Positions 14,546-22,077 of a stretch of 34,600 nucleotides of DNA are shown here, one piece after another; the first letter of the stretch is position 1, and the number at the start of each line of letters is the position of its first letter. The DNA is taken from NCBI GenBank assembly GCA_026786275.1, contig JAJAYJ010000182.1:1-34600 (forward strand), read 5' to 3'. The translations under genes and the position numbers were made by a program. The stretch comes from Nocardioides sp. (GTDB lineage Bacteria > Actinomycetota > Actinomycetes > Propionibacteriales > Nocardioidaceae). The notes beneath the pieces are model-generated. The model searched no databases and was not told the DNA's origin. It saw only the letters and a list, made by a program, of their open reading frames with translations.

Positions 14546-16827
14546 CACGAGCGACCTCCGGCGAGGTCGAGGGTCCGGCTCGAGGAGCTCGAGCTCTGCC
14601 AGTCGACGATCTTCCAGTGCGCCTTGCGGGCGTGGCGGTACAACGTGACGTCGGGGCGCACCGCGACCGGGTTGCCGACTGCGGCCAGCAACGGCAGGTC
14701 GGAGTGCGAGTCGGCGTAGCCGAACGAGGCGGCCATGTCGATGCCGTGCTCGGCGGCGTAGGAGTGCATCCACGCGGCCCGCGACTCCCCCACCAGCGGC
14801 GAGGAGGACAGGTAGCCCGTGCACACGCCCCGGTCGTCGACGGCCAGCTCGGCGGCCTCGATGTGGTCGAAGAGCGGGAGCAACGGCCGGGTCAGCGGCC
14901 GGATCGCCCCGGTGATCAGCACCGTCCGGTGCCCGGCGTCGCGGTGCTGGCGAATCCGGCGTACGGCGGCCGGCGAGAGCCGGGACAGCACGTGGTCCGA
15001 GAGGTGCTCGTCGGCGATCTCGTCCAGGGTGTCGCGGCGGGCACCCTCGTACTCCCGGTAGACCGTGCGCAGGAACGCACTGCGCTCGCGCCGCTCGGCC
15101 TGCACCAGGCTGGGCACCTTGCTCGCGATCCGGCCGAGCTCGGCCACGCGCTGGGAGCCGGACAGCTCACGCAGCCGGACCCATAGGTAGGTCTCGATCA
15201 CGTTGGAGGAGAGCAGGGTGCCGTCCATGTCGAAGAATGCCGCGACCGCCGCCTTGTCCTGCGGCACGGCCTTGAGGCCCGAGGTCGCCGTACGACGGCG
15301 CGCGGCCCTCAGCTCGTCGAGCTTCCGGATCGGCTCGGTGACCGCCGGGCAGTGGATGTCGCGCAGGTAGACGTCCCAGTCGATGACCGCGGTGTCGAAG
15401 GCGAAGGTCTGCTGGTCCTCGCTGGACAGGGACCGGTAGAGCTCCAGGGTGTGGGCGTCGTGGAAGCGCAGCTCGGCCTGGGTGTACTCGGCGTAGATGT
15501 CGAGGTAGCGGCGCAGGAACTCCAGGCGCCGGCGCTGCAGCTCCAGCTTGCGGGCCAGCTCGCGGGCCCGGTCGCTGCGGGGGGCGTGCGAGACCAGGTA
15601 GTCGGCCACCTTGTAGGCCCGCTCACCGGTGGAGAGCACCCGCTCGACGGCGTGGGCGCCCGGGAACCGCCACTCCGGCAACCGGGTGGCGCCCTGGTCG
15701 CCGGCCTTGAAGGGGTGCTTGTCGAAGTAGGCGCGCATGTTGACGTAGAGCCGGTGGAAGGTCAGCGGCTGACGCTCGCCCGACGAAATGTGGAAGTACG
15801 CCGCCTCGCCCACCTCGGGCGGGTGGGCGAGCACCGCGACGATCGCCGAGACCACGTGGTCGATGGGGACGATGTCGACGATCGTGTCGGCGGCCGCCGG
15901 GAACTCCGGCAGCTCGCCGCGGCCGTAGGCCAGGATCAGCGGCTCGGCCATCTTGAAGCCCTCGATCCAACCCGGGTAGGGCCGCTCCAGGGACGACTCG
16001 ATGATGCTGGGTCGCACGATCGAGGCCCGGGCGGTGCGGGCGTGCTCCTCCACCACCCGCTCACCGAGCGCCTTCGTGAACGTGTAGCAGTCGGTCCAGC
16101 CCAGGCTGCGGGCCCGCTCGGCACCGGCCTGCACGAGCTCGTCCTTGACCCAGGCCTTGCGGGCGGCCTCCGTCGCGGCCGCCGCGGTCAGCGCACCGGC
16201 CCGGCTGTGCTCCCGCTCGGCCTTCTTGCGCTCGGCCACGAGCACGTCGGTCCCGCGCGAGCGGTCCTCGATCGCCTGGCGCTGGGCCAGGCCCCACGCC
16301 AGCTCGGCCTCCAGGTCGCCCGCGCGGGCGACGGGACCCTCGGGGATGCTGCCCCGGCGGCGGCCGGCGACGTAGGCGGTGGAGATGTGAACGTAGTGGA
16401 TGTTCTCGCCGGCCTCGCGGACCCGAGCCAGCAGCTCACGAGTACCGACGACGTTGGTGCGGAAGCCGTCGTCCACGGGCGGGTCGAAGGAGACGTCGCC
16501 GGCGCAGTGCACCACCGCGTCCAGGCCCTTCGGCAGCTCGGGTGCGGCAGCCAGGTCACCCTCGAGCACGGCGACCCGGGCTGCCATCAGCGCCTCGACA
16601 CCACCGGCGGCCTCGACACACCCGGCGAAGATCGGCTTCTCCAGCAGCTTGGCGATCCGCGCGGTGCCGGGCGTCGAGCCCTTGGGCCGGACCAGCAGGG
16701 TGACCCGGACCCCGGGCACCTCGCTGAGCATCAGGTGCAGCAGGGCCTCGCCCACGAAGCCGGTGACCCCGGTGACCAGCACGTGCTGACCCCGGAGCCG
16801 CTCGGCAATGCTGCCGCCTGCGCTCAT
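14545..16827 (-). CDS. Fusion: acyl-CoA-reductase-like SDR + HAD-IB phosphatase
   Basis: The 760-residue protein joins two enzymes. Residues 10-400 are an extended SDR of the NAD_binding_4 (fatty acyl-CoA reductase, male-sterility) type, with the dinucleotide motif VTGVTGFVGEA near 18-28 and the catalytic YTFTK. A central segment (about 400-520) is helical and charged. Residues 525-760 are a HAD-IB phosphatase, with nucleophile motif FFDMDGT near 529-535, motif II LITGAIRPL and motif III GYADSHSDLP. HAD-IB enzymes resemble phosphoserine phosphatase and in actinobacteria are often coupled to PlsC acyltransferases. The fusion suggests reduction of an acyl thioester and dephosphorylation of a lipid-linked intermediate in one pathway, but this is inference. 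Start ATG 16827 has GGAGGG upstream; the track start at 16950 is rejected. It leads the four-gene cluster. Confidence 0.87.
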   Translation of the reverse strand: MSAGGSIAERLRGQHVLVTGVTGFVGEALLHLMLSEVPGVRVTLLVRPKGSTPGTARIAKLLEKPIFAGCVEAAGGVEALMAARVAVLEGDLAAAPELPKGLDAVVHCAGDVSFDPPVDDGFRTNVVGTRELLARVREAGENIHYVHISTAYVAGRRRGSIPEGPVARAGDLEAELAWGLAQRQAIEDRSRGTDVLVAERKKAEREHSRAGALTAAAATEAARKAWVKDELVQAGAERARSLGWTDCYTFTKALGERVVEEHARTARASIVRPSIIESSLERPYPGWIEGFKMAEPLILAYGRGELPEFPAAADTIVDIVPIDHVVSAIVAVLAHPPEVGEAAYFHISSGERQPLTFHRLYVNMRAYFDKHPFKAGDQGATRLPEWRFPGAHAVERVLSTGERAYKVADYLVSHAPRSDRARELARKLELQRRRLEFLRRYLDIYAEYTQAELRFHDAHTLELYRSLSSEDQQTFAFDTAVIDWDVYLRDIHCPAVTEPIRKLDELRAARRRTATSGLKAVPQDKAAVAAFFDMDGTLLSSNVIETYLWVRLRELSGSQRVAELGRIASKVPSLVQAERRERSAFLRTVYREYEGARRDTLDEIADEHLSDHVLSRLSPAAVRRIRQHRDAGHRTVLITGAIRPLTRPLLPLFDHIEAAELAVDDRGVCTGYLSSSPLVGESRAAWMHSYAAEHGIDMAASFGYADSHSDLPLLAAVGNPVAVRPDVTLYRHARKAHWKIVDWQSSSSSSRTLDLAGGRS

Positions 16828-16879
16828 CGCTCGCCCTCCGTGCCCCTCGACCATCCGGCGCGCTGCCGGTTCGAGCAGC

Positions 16880-16885
16880 ACGCTA
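16880..16885 (-). promoter_or_regulatory. Possible -10 element for the SDR-HAD operon
   Basis: TAGCGT on the minus strand fits the actinobacterial TANNNT -10 consensus and would start a transcript with a leader of about 45 bases before ATG 16827. No clear -35 is seen. The inverted repeat at 16926-16950 lies some 40 bases further upstream, where an activator could act. Confidence 0.35.
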
Positions 16886-16925
16886 ACGGGTCGTGCGGAG
16901 CGCTCGCGCACCCCGTGTCGCGGAT

Positions 16926-16950
16926 GTGACAGGGCCTCGGAGACTGTCAC
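16926..16950. promoter_or_regulatory. Inverted repeat GTGACA-N13-TGTCAC, possible operator
   Basis: A perfect six-base dyad separated by 13 bases lies in the 195-base gap between the FAD oxidase stop and the SDR-HAD start, about 100 bases before the latter. The geometry suits a dimeric regulator contacting successive grooves two turns apart. It differs from the CRP-type TGTGA-N6-TCACA. No regulator gene is adjacent, so the binding protein is unknown. Confidence 0.4.
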
Positions 16951-16972
16951 GCACCGGTGCCCCGCCGACGGG

Positions 16973-16988
16973 CCCGCCCCCGGGCGGG
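16973..16988 (-). terminator. GC hairpin after the FAD oxidase gene
   Basis: CCCGCCCCCGGGCGGG forms a six-base-pair stem with a four-base loop, about 35 bases beyond the stop of the FAD-linked oxidase on the minus strand. There is no T-run, as is common for hairpin terminators in very GC-rich actinobacteria. Confidence 0.45.
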
Positions 16989-17022
16989 TGCCGGCCCAGG
17001 ACCTACCGGGACGTGCTGGTGC

Positions 17023-18399
17023 TCACAGGACGGCTCCCGGATTCAGGATCCCGTCCGGGTCGAGGGCGTGCTTGACCTTGCGGCTCAGCGCCATCACGTC
17101 CTCGCCGAGCTGTGCCGGCAGAGCGTGCTTCTTGGTGCGGCCCACACCGTGCTCGCCGGTGATGGTGCCGCCCAGGGCGATGGCCAGCATCATCACCTCG
17201 TCGAACGCGAGCCGGGCCCGCCGCGCGACGTCGGGGTCGTTCGGGTCGAAGACGATGATCGGGTGCGTGTTGCCGTCACCGGCGTGGGCGACCACGGGGA
17301 TCATCACGTCGTGCTCGGCGGCGATCTTGGCGATGCCGTCGACCAGGTCGGGCAGCAGCGGCACCGGGGCGCCGACGTCCTCGAGCAGCAGGGTGCCCTT
17401 GAGCTCGAGGGCCACGAAGGCGTTGCGCCGAGCCGAGACGAACATCTCGGACTCCCCCGGGTCCGTGGTGACCGCGACCTCGGAGGCCCCTGCGGCCTCG
17501 CACGCGACGCGCATCGCCTCGATCTCGAGCTCGCGGGCCGCCCCGGGCGCATCGGACTGCGCAACCATCAGGGCGCCGGCCGAGCGGTCCAGCCCGTGGG
17601 ACTTCCAGTCCTCCACGGCGTTGACGGCGGCGTTGTCCATCAACTCCATCATCGAGGGCCGCAGCTGCGCCCCGATGGCAATCACGGCGTACGAGGCGTC
17701 CGTCATCGAGTCGAACGTCGCGACCAGCGTCGCCCGGTCGGTCTGGGCCGGGATCAGCCGCAGCACCGCGCGGGTGATGATGCCCAGGGTGCCCTCGCTG
17801 CCCACGAACAGCTTCAGCAGCGACAGGCCGGCGACGTCCTTGATCCGCTTGCCGCCCAGGGTGACCAGGGTGCCGTCGGCCAGCACCACGTCGAGGCCGA
17901 GCACGTAGTCGGTGGTCACGCCGTACTTGACGCAGCACAGGCCGCCGGCGTTGGTGGCGACGTTGCCGCCGATCGAGCAGATCTCGAAGGACGATGGGTC
18001 GGGCGGGTACCAGAGCCCCTGTGCCGCGGCGGCGGTCTTGACCTCGACGTTGAAGGCGCCGGGCTCGACGACCGCGACCCGGGACGCCGTGTCGATCTCG
18101 ATGCTGCGCATCCGCTCCAGGCTGAGCACGACGCCGCCGTCGACGGCCGACGAGCCGCCGGACAGCCCGCTGCCGGCGCCCCGAGGCACGACGGGCACAC
18201 CGTGCCGGGTCGCCCAGCGCATGGTGATCTGCACGTGGGTCGCGTCCGTGGCCCGTACGGCGGCGACCGGCGTGCCGGCTCCGTCGTCCTTCGACCAGTC
18301 GAAGCGGTAGTTCTCCAGCGTCGCCGGCTCGGTGGCCACCACTCCCGGTGGCAGCGCGTCGACGAGCTCGGCCAAGATCTCGGGTGTCATGTCGGCCAC
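17023..18399 (-). CDS. FAD-linked 2-hydroxyacid oxidase (GlcD/D-LDH type)
   Basis: The 458-residue protein has the two domains of the vanillyl-alcohol-oxidase superfamily. The FAD-binding PCMH domain (about 40-220) shows PRGAGSGLSGG, which contacts the FAD pyrophosphate, and CSIGGNVATNAGG. The FAD-oxidase C-terminal domain (about 225-455) includes HAGDGNTHPI, a metal/substrate histidine motif, and ITGEHGVGRTKK. This is the architecture of glycolate oxidase subunit GlcD and of D-lactate/D-2-hydroxyacid dehydrogenases, which pass electrons to a quinone or another acceptor. No GlcE or GlcF partner is nearby, so a single-subunit D-2-hydroxyacid dehydrogenase is more likely. The start is GTG 18399 or ATG 18390; neither has a good ribosome binding site. 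Its closeness to the LarA-like gene hints at shared hydroxyacid chemistry, but it is probably a separate transcript. Confidence 0.9.
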   Translation of the reverse strand: MADMTPEILAELVDALPPGVVATEPATLENYRFDWSKDDGAGTPVAAVRATDATHVQITMRWATRHGVPVVPRGAGSGLSGGSSAVDGGVVLSLERMRSIEIDTASRVAVVEPGAFNVEVKTAAAAQGLWYPPDPSSFEICSIGGNVATNAGGLCCVKYGVTTDYVLGLDVVLADGTLVTLGGKRIKDVAGLSLLKLFVGSEGTLGIITRAVLRLIPAQTDRATLVATFDSMTDASYAVIAIGAQLRPSMMELMDNAAVNAVEDWKSHGLDRSAGALMVAQSDAPGAARELEIEAMRVACEAAGASEVAVTTDPGESEMFVSARRNAFVALELKGTLLLEDVGAPVPLLPDLVDGIAKIAAEHDVMIPVVAHAGDGNTHPIIVFDPNDPDVARRARLAFDEVMMLAIALGGTITGEHGVGRTKKHALPAQLGEDVMALSRKVKHALDPDGILNPGAVL

Positions 18400-18474
18400 C
18401 CAAGCACAGGTGTGGGAGCCGTCACTTCATCCCCAGGATGATCGACGGGCGCTCTTGGGCGAGCCCGGGCGGTG

Positions 18475-18855
18475 TCAGCCCTTGCGCTCGCGCTTCACCC
18501 GTCGACGTACCTGCAGGAGCCGCAGGCTGCTCGCCGTGGCGGTCAGGAAGATGCCGGCCGCGGTCGCGATGAGCAGCAGCACCGCCTGCGGTGCGGTGCC
18601 CTCCCAGACCAGGAACTCGATGCTCGACGGCTCGGTGTTCTGCACGATGAAGATGATCAGCAGGACCAGCACCACACCGAGTCCGATGACGGCGGTGTAG
18701 AACCCGCTGGTGCGGGAGGCCCGTAGCGGGTCGTGGGCCCGGCGCTCGCCCTTGCTGGGGGTTGCGCGCTCGGGGCTCGACGAGGTCGGCGAGGTCGGCG
18801 TGGGGGTGGCGGGCTCGGCGTGGTCCGGAGTGGGCTCGGACTGCGGGCTGGTCAT
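18475..18855 (-). CDS. LapA-domain (DUF1049) small membrane protein
   Basis: The protein has 126 residues from ATG 18855. Residues 1-50 are a Pro/Ser/Thr-rich cytosolic tail; two membrane segments follow (52-72, VIGLGVVLVLLIIFIVQN, and 90-108), joined by NTEPSSIEFLVWEG, which is the LapA-domain (former DUF1049) pattern, and the C-terminus is strongly basic (RRRVKRERKG). In proteobacteria LapA/YciS with LapB/YciM controls LpxC turnover; actinobacteria have no lipopolysaccharide, so the role here is unknown. The track start at 18939 is rejected because the family match begins after MTSPQ. A weak leaderless-type element (TTCGAT, six bases before ATG) is present. It stands between the FAD oxidase gene and tRNA-Val. 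Confidence 0.8.
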   Translation of the reverse strand: MTSPQSEPTPDHAEPATPTPTSPTSSSPERATPSKGERRAHDPLRASRTSGFYTAVIGLGVVLVLLIIFIVQNTEPSSIEFLVWEGTAPQAVLLLIATAAGIFLTATASSLRLLQVRRRVKRERKG

Positions 18856-18982
18856 GGCGCTATCGAACCACGCGCGCACCCCGGTCGGTGCACCCGCGCG
18901 GGTGCCGGGGGGCGGCGCACCGGACCCCGCGCCGGCCACCCCCGGCGGCGATCGACCGGAGGTGCCCTCGGAGTCGGATCGT

Positions 18983-19053
18983 GGGCGCGGAGGGGATCGA
19001 ACCCCCGACCACCTCGTTGTAAGCGAGGGGCTCTACCGCTGAGCTACACGCCC
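18983..19053 (-). tRNA. tRNA-Val (anticodon UAC)
   Basis: Read on the minus strand, the 71-base cloverleaf is complete: acceptor GGGCGTG/CGCGCCC (one G-U pair), D-arm GCTC-AGCGGTA-GAGC, anticodon stem CCTCG/CGAGG with loop CTTACAA, variable loop TGGTC, and T-arm GGGGG-TTCGATC-CCCTC. The anticodon is TAC, so it reads valine GTA and GTG. CCA is not encoded; A follows as discriminator. No second tRNA lies beside it. Confidence 0.96.
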
Positions 19054-19130
19054 GAGCGGGCCACACCCTAGACGAGAACCGCCGAGGGCCGGACCTGGCC
19101 GCAGGCACGCTAGGCCGGTCGAGTCCTGTC

Positions 19131-19598
19131 TCAGTCGACCGCAGCACCCAGCTGGCGGACGTGCTCGTCGAGGTCGCGGCCCTCAGGCAACGCGTTGTGC
19201 ACGGCCCAGACGACCCTGCCGGCCCGGTTCACGACGTACGACGAGCGTCGCGGGCAGCCGTTCTCGTCGTCGAAGACGTCGTAGGCCCGGGTCACCTCGC
19301 CGTGCGGCCAGAAGTCGGAGAGCAGCGGGAAGTTCAGACCGTCCTGGTCGGCGAAGGCCCGCAGCGAGAACATCGGGTCGCAGGAGATCGCGAGCACCTC
19401 GGTGTCGAAGGTCAGGAACTCCGCCAGCCGGTCCCGGATGCCGGCCATCTCGCCGGTGCAGACCCCGGAGAAGGCGTACGGGTAGAAGATCAGGGCGACC
19501 GCCTTGGTGCCGCGGTACGACGACAACGTGACGTCCTGACCGAACTGGTCGCGCAGCGTGAAGTCGGGCGCGATCTCGCCGAGCACGAGCCCGCTCAC
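19131..19598 (-). CDS. AhpE-type peroxiredoxin
   Basis: The 155-residue cytosolic peroxiredoxin reduces peroxides and peroxynitrite with a cysteine thiolate. The active-site signature is YPYAFSGVCTGE, giving peroxidatic C47 with the conserved P40 and S44; the preceding APDFTL is the usual redoxin start. Sequence and length are those of M. tuberculosis AhpE (Rv2238c), called 1-Cys, although two further cysteines (in SCDPMF and NGCPRR) are present and could act in recycling. The start is GTG 19598, which overlaps the stop of the acyl-CoA synthetase gene as GTGA, so the two are coupled. In mycobacteria ahpE also lies shortly before the DUF3052 gene and aceE, as here. Confidence 0.92.
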   Translation of the reverse strand: MSGLVLGEIAPDFTLRDQFGQDVTLSSYRGTKAVALIFYPYAFSGVCTGEMAGIRDRLAEFLTFDTEVLAISCDPMFSLRAFADQDGLNFPLLSDFWPHGEVTRAYDVFDDENGCPRRSSYVVNRAGRVVWAVHNALPEGRDLDEHVRQLGAAVD

Positions 19599-21244
19599 GC
19601 GTCACCCTGGGCAGGCGACGGCTCGTGCCACGTGACGAGCTCTCGCTTGAGCACCTTGCCGGTGGCGTTGCGAGGCAGCTCGTCGACCACGACGATCTCG
19701 CGCGGGACCTTGTACCGGGCCAGGTTGTCCCTCACCCAGCCCTTCAGTGCGTCCTCGTCGCAGGAGCGGTCGTCGAGCACGACGAAGGCTCGCAGACGTT
19801 TCCCGAAGTCGACGTCGTCCACACCGATCGCGGCCGCCTCGACCACGTGCGGGTGCCGGGCCAGGCAGTCCTCGACCTCGTGGGGGAACACGTTCTCGCC
19901 GCCCGAGACGATCATCTCGTCATCGCGACCCTCGACGTGGAGGCGACCGTCGGCGTCGAAGCGCCCCACGTCGCCGGTCGACATCAGGGCGCCGATCATG
20001 TCCTTGCGTCCCCCTCCGGTGTAGCCCTCGAAGAGCAGCCCGTTGCCCACGAAGATCCGGCCCACCTCGCCGGCCGGCACCTCGGCACCGGCGTCGTCGA
20101 AGATCTTCACGGTGGTCGCGTACGCCGGGAACCCGGCGGCCGAGGGGGCCGCCCGCAGGTCCGCTGGCGTGGCGATCGAGGCGTAGGCCACCTCGGTGGA
20201 GCCGTAGGTGCTGTAGAGGTGGTCCCCGAACCGGTCCATCCAGCTCGTCGCCAGGTCACCGGGCAGGGCCGAGCCGGACGAGGCCACCACCTGCACCCGG
20301 GACAGGTCGTGGCGCGCGAGCGTTGCCGGCGCCAGCGCGAGGATCCGTTGCAGCATGACCGGGATGACGACCATCGACTCGCACTTCTCGGTCCGCACGA
20401 CCCGCAGGCAGGCCTCCGGGTCGAACCTGCGCTGCAGCACGATCGTGGAGCCGAGCAGCATCGACAGCGCCAGGTGCGCGAAGCCCCACGTGTGGAACAA
20501 CGGCGCCGCGATGTGGGTGCGCCAGCCGTGGCGCAACGGCATCGCGTGCAGCAGGGACACCGCGGCACCGACGCCGGCCTCGCTGCGAGGAGCGCCCTTC
20601 GGCGTGCCGGTCGTGCCCGAGGTCAGGATCACGATCCGGGCGTGGCGCCGCGGCGGGGTCAGGTCGTGGCCGGGGTAGCGGTCGATCAGTGTCTGCACCG
20701 TGGGTGCACCGGTCTCGCCCGCGTGGTCGCCCTCGGACCAGGCGACCACCCGGTGCTGCACGTCGACACCCGCCACGAGGTCGGCGAACTCCTCGTCGTA
20801 GATCAGCACCGACGGCCTGTCCCGCTCCAGCACCTCGACGAGCTGCGGGCCGGCGAAGGCGGTGTTGAGGTAGATCACGTCGGCGCCGAGCTTGGCGGCG
20901 CCGATGCTGGCGTCGATGAAGCCACGGTGGTTGCGGGCCATGATGGCCACCCCGTCGCCCTCGCCCACCCCGAGGTCGGCCAGCGCGCGGGCCAGGCAGT
21001 TCGAGCGAGCCTGCAGCTCACCGAAGGTCAGCGACCCCAGCTCGTCGACCAGACCGACCCCGTCGGGGTTGCGCACGGCCAGCGTGGTGAAGCCCCCGGC
21101 CGGGCCGGGGCCCCAGGCCCGCAGGGCCAGCGCCAGCCGGGCCAGCACGAGGGGCGAGTAGGGCCGGACCACCCCGGCCCGCGTCAGCACCGTCGCAGTG
21201 GTGCCGGCGGTGGCCACTCCGGCCAGGATCTTCTGGAGTACCAC
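19595..21244 (-). CDS. Acyl-CoA synthetase (FadD-like, ANL family)
   Basis: The 549-residue ligase activates a fatty or related acid to acyl-CoA. Motifs in order are the P-loop ILTSGTTGTPKG (about 215-225), the adenine-binding YSTYGSTEVAY, the hinge region MSTGDVGRFD ... VEGRDDEMIVSGGENV and the catalytic lysine segment RNATGKVLKREL. The N-terminus (about 1-45) is somewhat hydrophobic (LVLARLALALRAWG), suggesting loose membrane contact, as in mycobacterial FadD2/FadD12-like enzymes. The start is GTG 21244; a GGAAGAGG stretch lies about 15 bases upstream, further than ideal, so the start is somewhat uncertain. It is followed by the coupled peroxiredoxin gene. It is not closely similar to the other synthetase at 4825. 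Confidence 0.9.
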   Translation of the reverse strand: MVLQKILAGVATAGTTATVLTRAGVVRPYSPLVLARLALALRAWGPGPAGGFTTLAVRNPDGVGLVDELGSLTFGELQARSNCLARALADLGVGEGDGVAIMARNHRGFIDASIGAAKLGADVIYLNTAFAGPQLVEVLERDRPSVLIYDEEFADLVAGVDVQHRVVAWSEGDHAGETGAPTVQTLIDRYPGHDLTPPRRHARIVILTSGTTGTPKGAPRSEAGVGAAVSLLHAMPLRHGWRTHIAAPLFHTWGFAHLALSMLLGSTIVLQRRFDPEACLRVVRTEKCESMVVIPVMLQRILALAPATLARHDLSRVQVVASSGSALPGDLATSWMDRFGDHLYSTYGSTEVAYASIATPADLRAAPSAAGFPAYATTVKIFDDAGAEVPAGEVGRIFVGNGLLFEGYTGGGRKDMIGALMSTGDVGRFDADGRLHVEGRDDEMIVSGGENVFPHEVEDCLARHPHVVEAAAIGVDDVDFGKRLRAFVVLDDRSCDEDALKGWVRDNLARYKVPREIVVVDELPRNATGKVLKRELVTWHEPSPAQGDA

Positions 21245-21355
21245 GAGACGTCACGACCTCTTCCGACGACGAGCCAACCACGGGAGGCCGACGGCACCGA
21301 GACTAGTGGATCGCCCAGGTCGCGACAGGCGGTGCCGGGGCCAGGTTCAGGCTGG

Positions 21356-21391
21356 GGTCACCCGCGTGGTCACCCGCGTGGTCACCCGCGT
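21356..21391. repeat. Three perfect 12-base tandem repeats after a stop codon
   Basis: GGTCACCCGCGT occurs three times without mismatch, starting two bases beyond the DUF3052 stop codon (TGA, 21396-21394, minus strand). In another minus-strand frame it would read as TRVT repeats, but that frame has no coding support. It may be a recent slippage product in the 3' untranslated region. Confidence 0.7.
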
Positions 21392-21393
21392 GC

Positions 21394-21834
21394 TCAGGCC
21401 GGGGTCTTGGGGGCCAGCAGCCGGGTCGCGCTCCAGTCCTTGCTGACCGCGGCGGTGGTGGTCTGGGCGAGGCCGGCAATCGGCGCGGCCTCGGCGATGT
21501 CGGCGGGGTCGACGGCGTTGGGCCGACCGACCTTCGGAGTGAGCAGCCAGATGGACCCTCCTCCGACCAGGTCGGTGAGTGCGTCGACGAGCCCGTCCAC
21601 GAGGTCGCCGTCCTCGTTGCGGAACCACACGAGCACGGCGTCGACCACGTTGCCGTAGTCACCGTCGACCATGTCGGCGTCGATCGTGTCCTCGATCGAG
21701 ACGCGCACCGCGTCGTCGGCGTCCTTGTCCCAGCCGAGCTCCTGGACGACCATGCCCGGCGTGATCGACAGCCGGTCGGCCGGGCCTCCTGCCGAGCCTG
21801 TCTGGGTGGTCTCCTCACCCCGGGTCGAGCTCAC
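21394..21834 (-). CDS. DUF3052 family protein
   Basis: The 146-residue protein begins at GTG 21834, five bases after a strong GGAGGA; the track start at 21924 has no such signal and adds a non-conserved stretch. It is acidic and cytosolic, with a conserved core (VVQELGWDKDADDAVR, then VLVWFRNEDGDLVD, then WLLTPKVGRP) that matches DUF3052, an actinobacterial family found next to aceE (Rv2239c in M. tuberculosis). No enzyme motif or cysteine is visible and the function is unknown. Divergent orientation from aceE and repeated neighbourhood across genera suggest a link to pyruvate dehydrogenase or fatty acid supply, but this is inference. Confidence 0.85.
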   Translation of the reverse strand: MSSTRGEETTQTGSAGGPADRLSITPGMVVQELGWDKDADDAVRVSIEDTIDADMVDGDYGNVVDAVLVWFRNEDGDLVDGLVDALTDLVGGGSIWLLTPKVGRPNAVDPADIAEAAPIAGLAQTTTAAVSKDWSATRLLAPKTPA

Positions 21835-22077
21835 GTGTTCCTCCAGACGACAGGTCGCCGCCCGCTGCTCGGACGATGACGTGGCCTGTAGTCCATCGGA
21901 GTTGCGGCGCAGACGCAACCCCACGCAGATCCCGGCCGCGTCACGGCTACGTCACGGATGTCTGGCAGCGCCCGGACCTGCGGCGTACGTCGTCGCAGGT
22001 CCGAGCCGTCCGCGTGCCCCGGCGGACCTACTGCCGGGTAGATTCCGTGGTGCACACGAGCGTGCGACGATGGTCAG
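21835..22077. promoter_or_regulatory. DUF3052/aceE divergent promoter region
   Basis: The 243 bases between divergent starts contain no gene. Ahead of aceE, GACGAT at 22066-22071 is followed by six bases and the GTG, the same leaderless layout seen at several other genes, although the -10 is weaker (no leading TA). A second candidate, TAGATT at 22039-22044, lies 34 bases before the GTG. No ribosome binding site precedes aceE. A GTACGTCGTCGCAGGTCC-like stretch near 21985 shows partial dyads, but no operator stands out. Confidence 0.45.

Noticed and set aside
15352-16929. 525-residue plus-strand ORF opposite the SDR-HAD gene
   Set aside because: Shadow frame with Val/Gly/Leu/Asp-rich sequence and no domain; the opposite strand carries two complete enzyme motif sets.
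21347-21628. Reading of the 12-base repeat as a TRVT-repeat peptide
   Set aside because: The frame lies over the DUF3052 gene, has no start signal and no composition typical of coding sequence.
19625-21658. 677-residue plus-strand ORF opposite the acyl-CoA synthetase and DUF3052 genes
   Set aside because: It lies antisense to two genes with complete family motifs, is rich in His/Arg/Gly/Val and has no domain or ribosome binding site.
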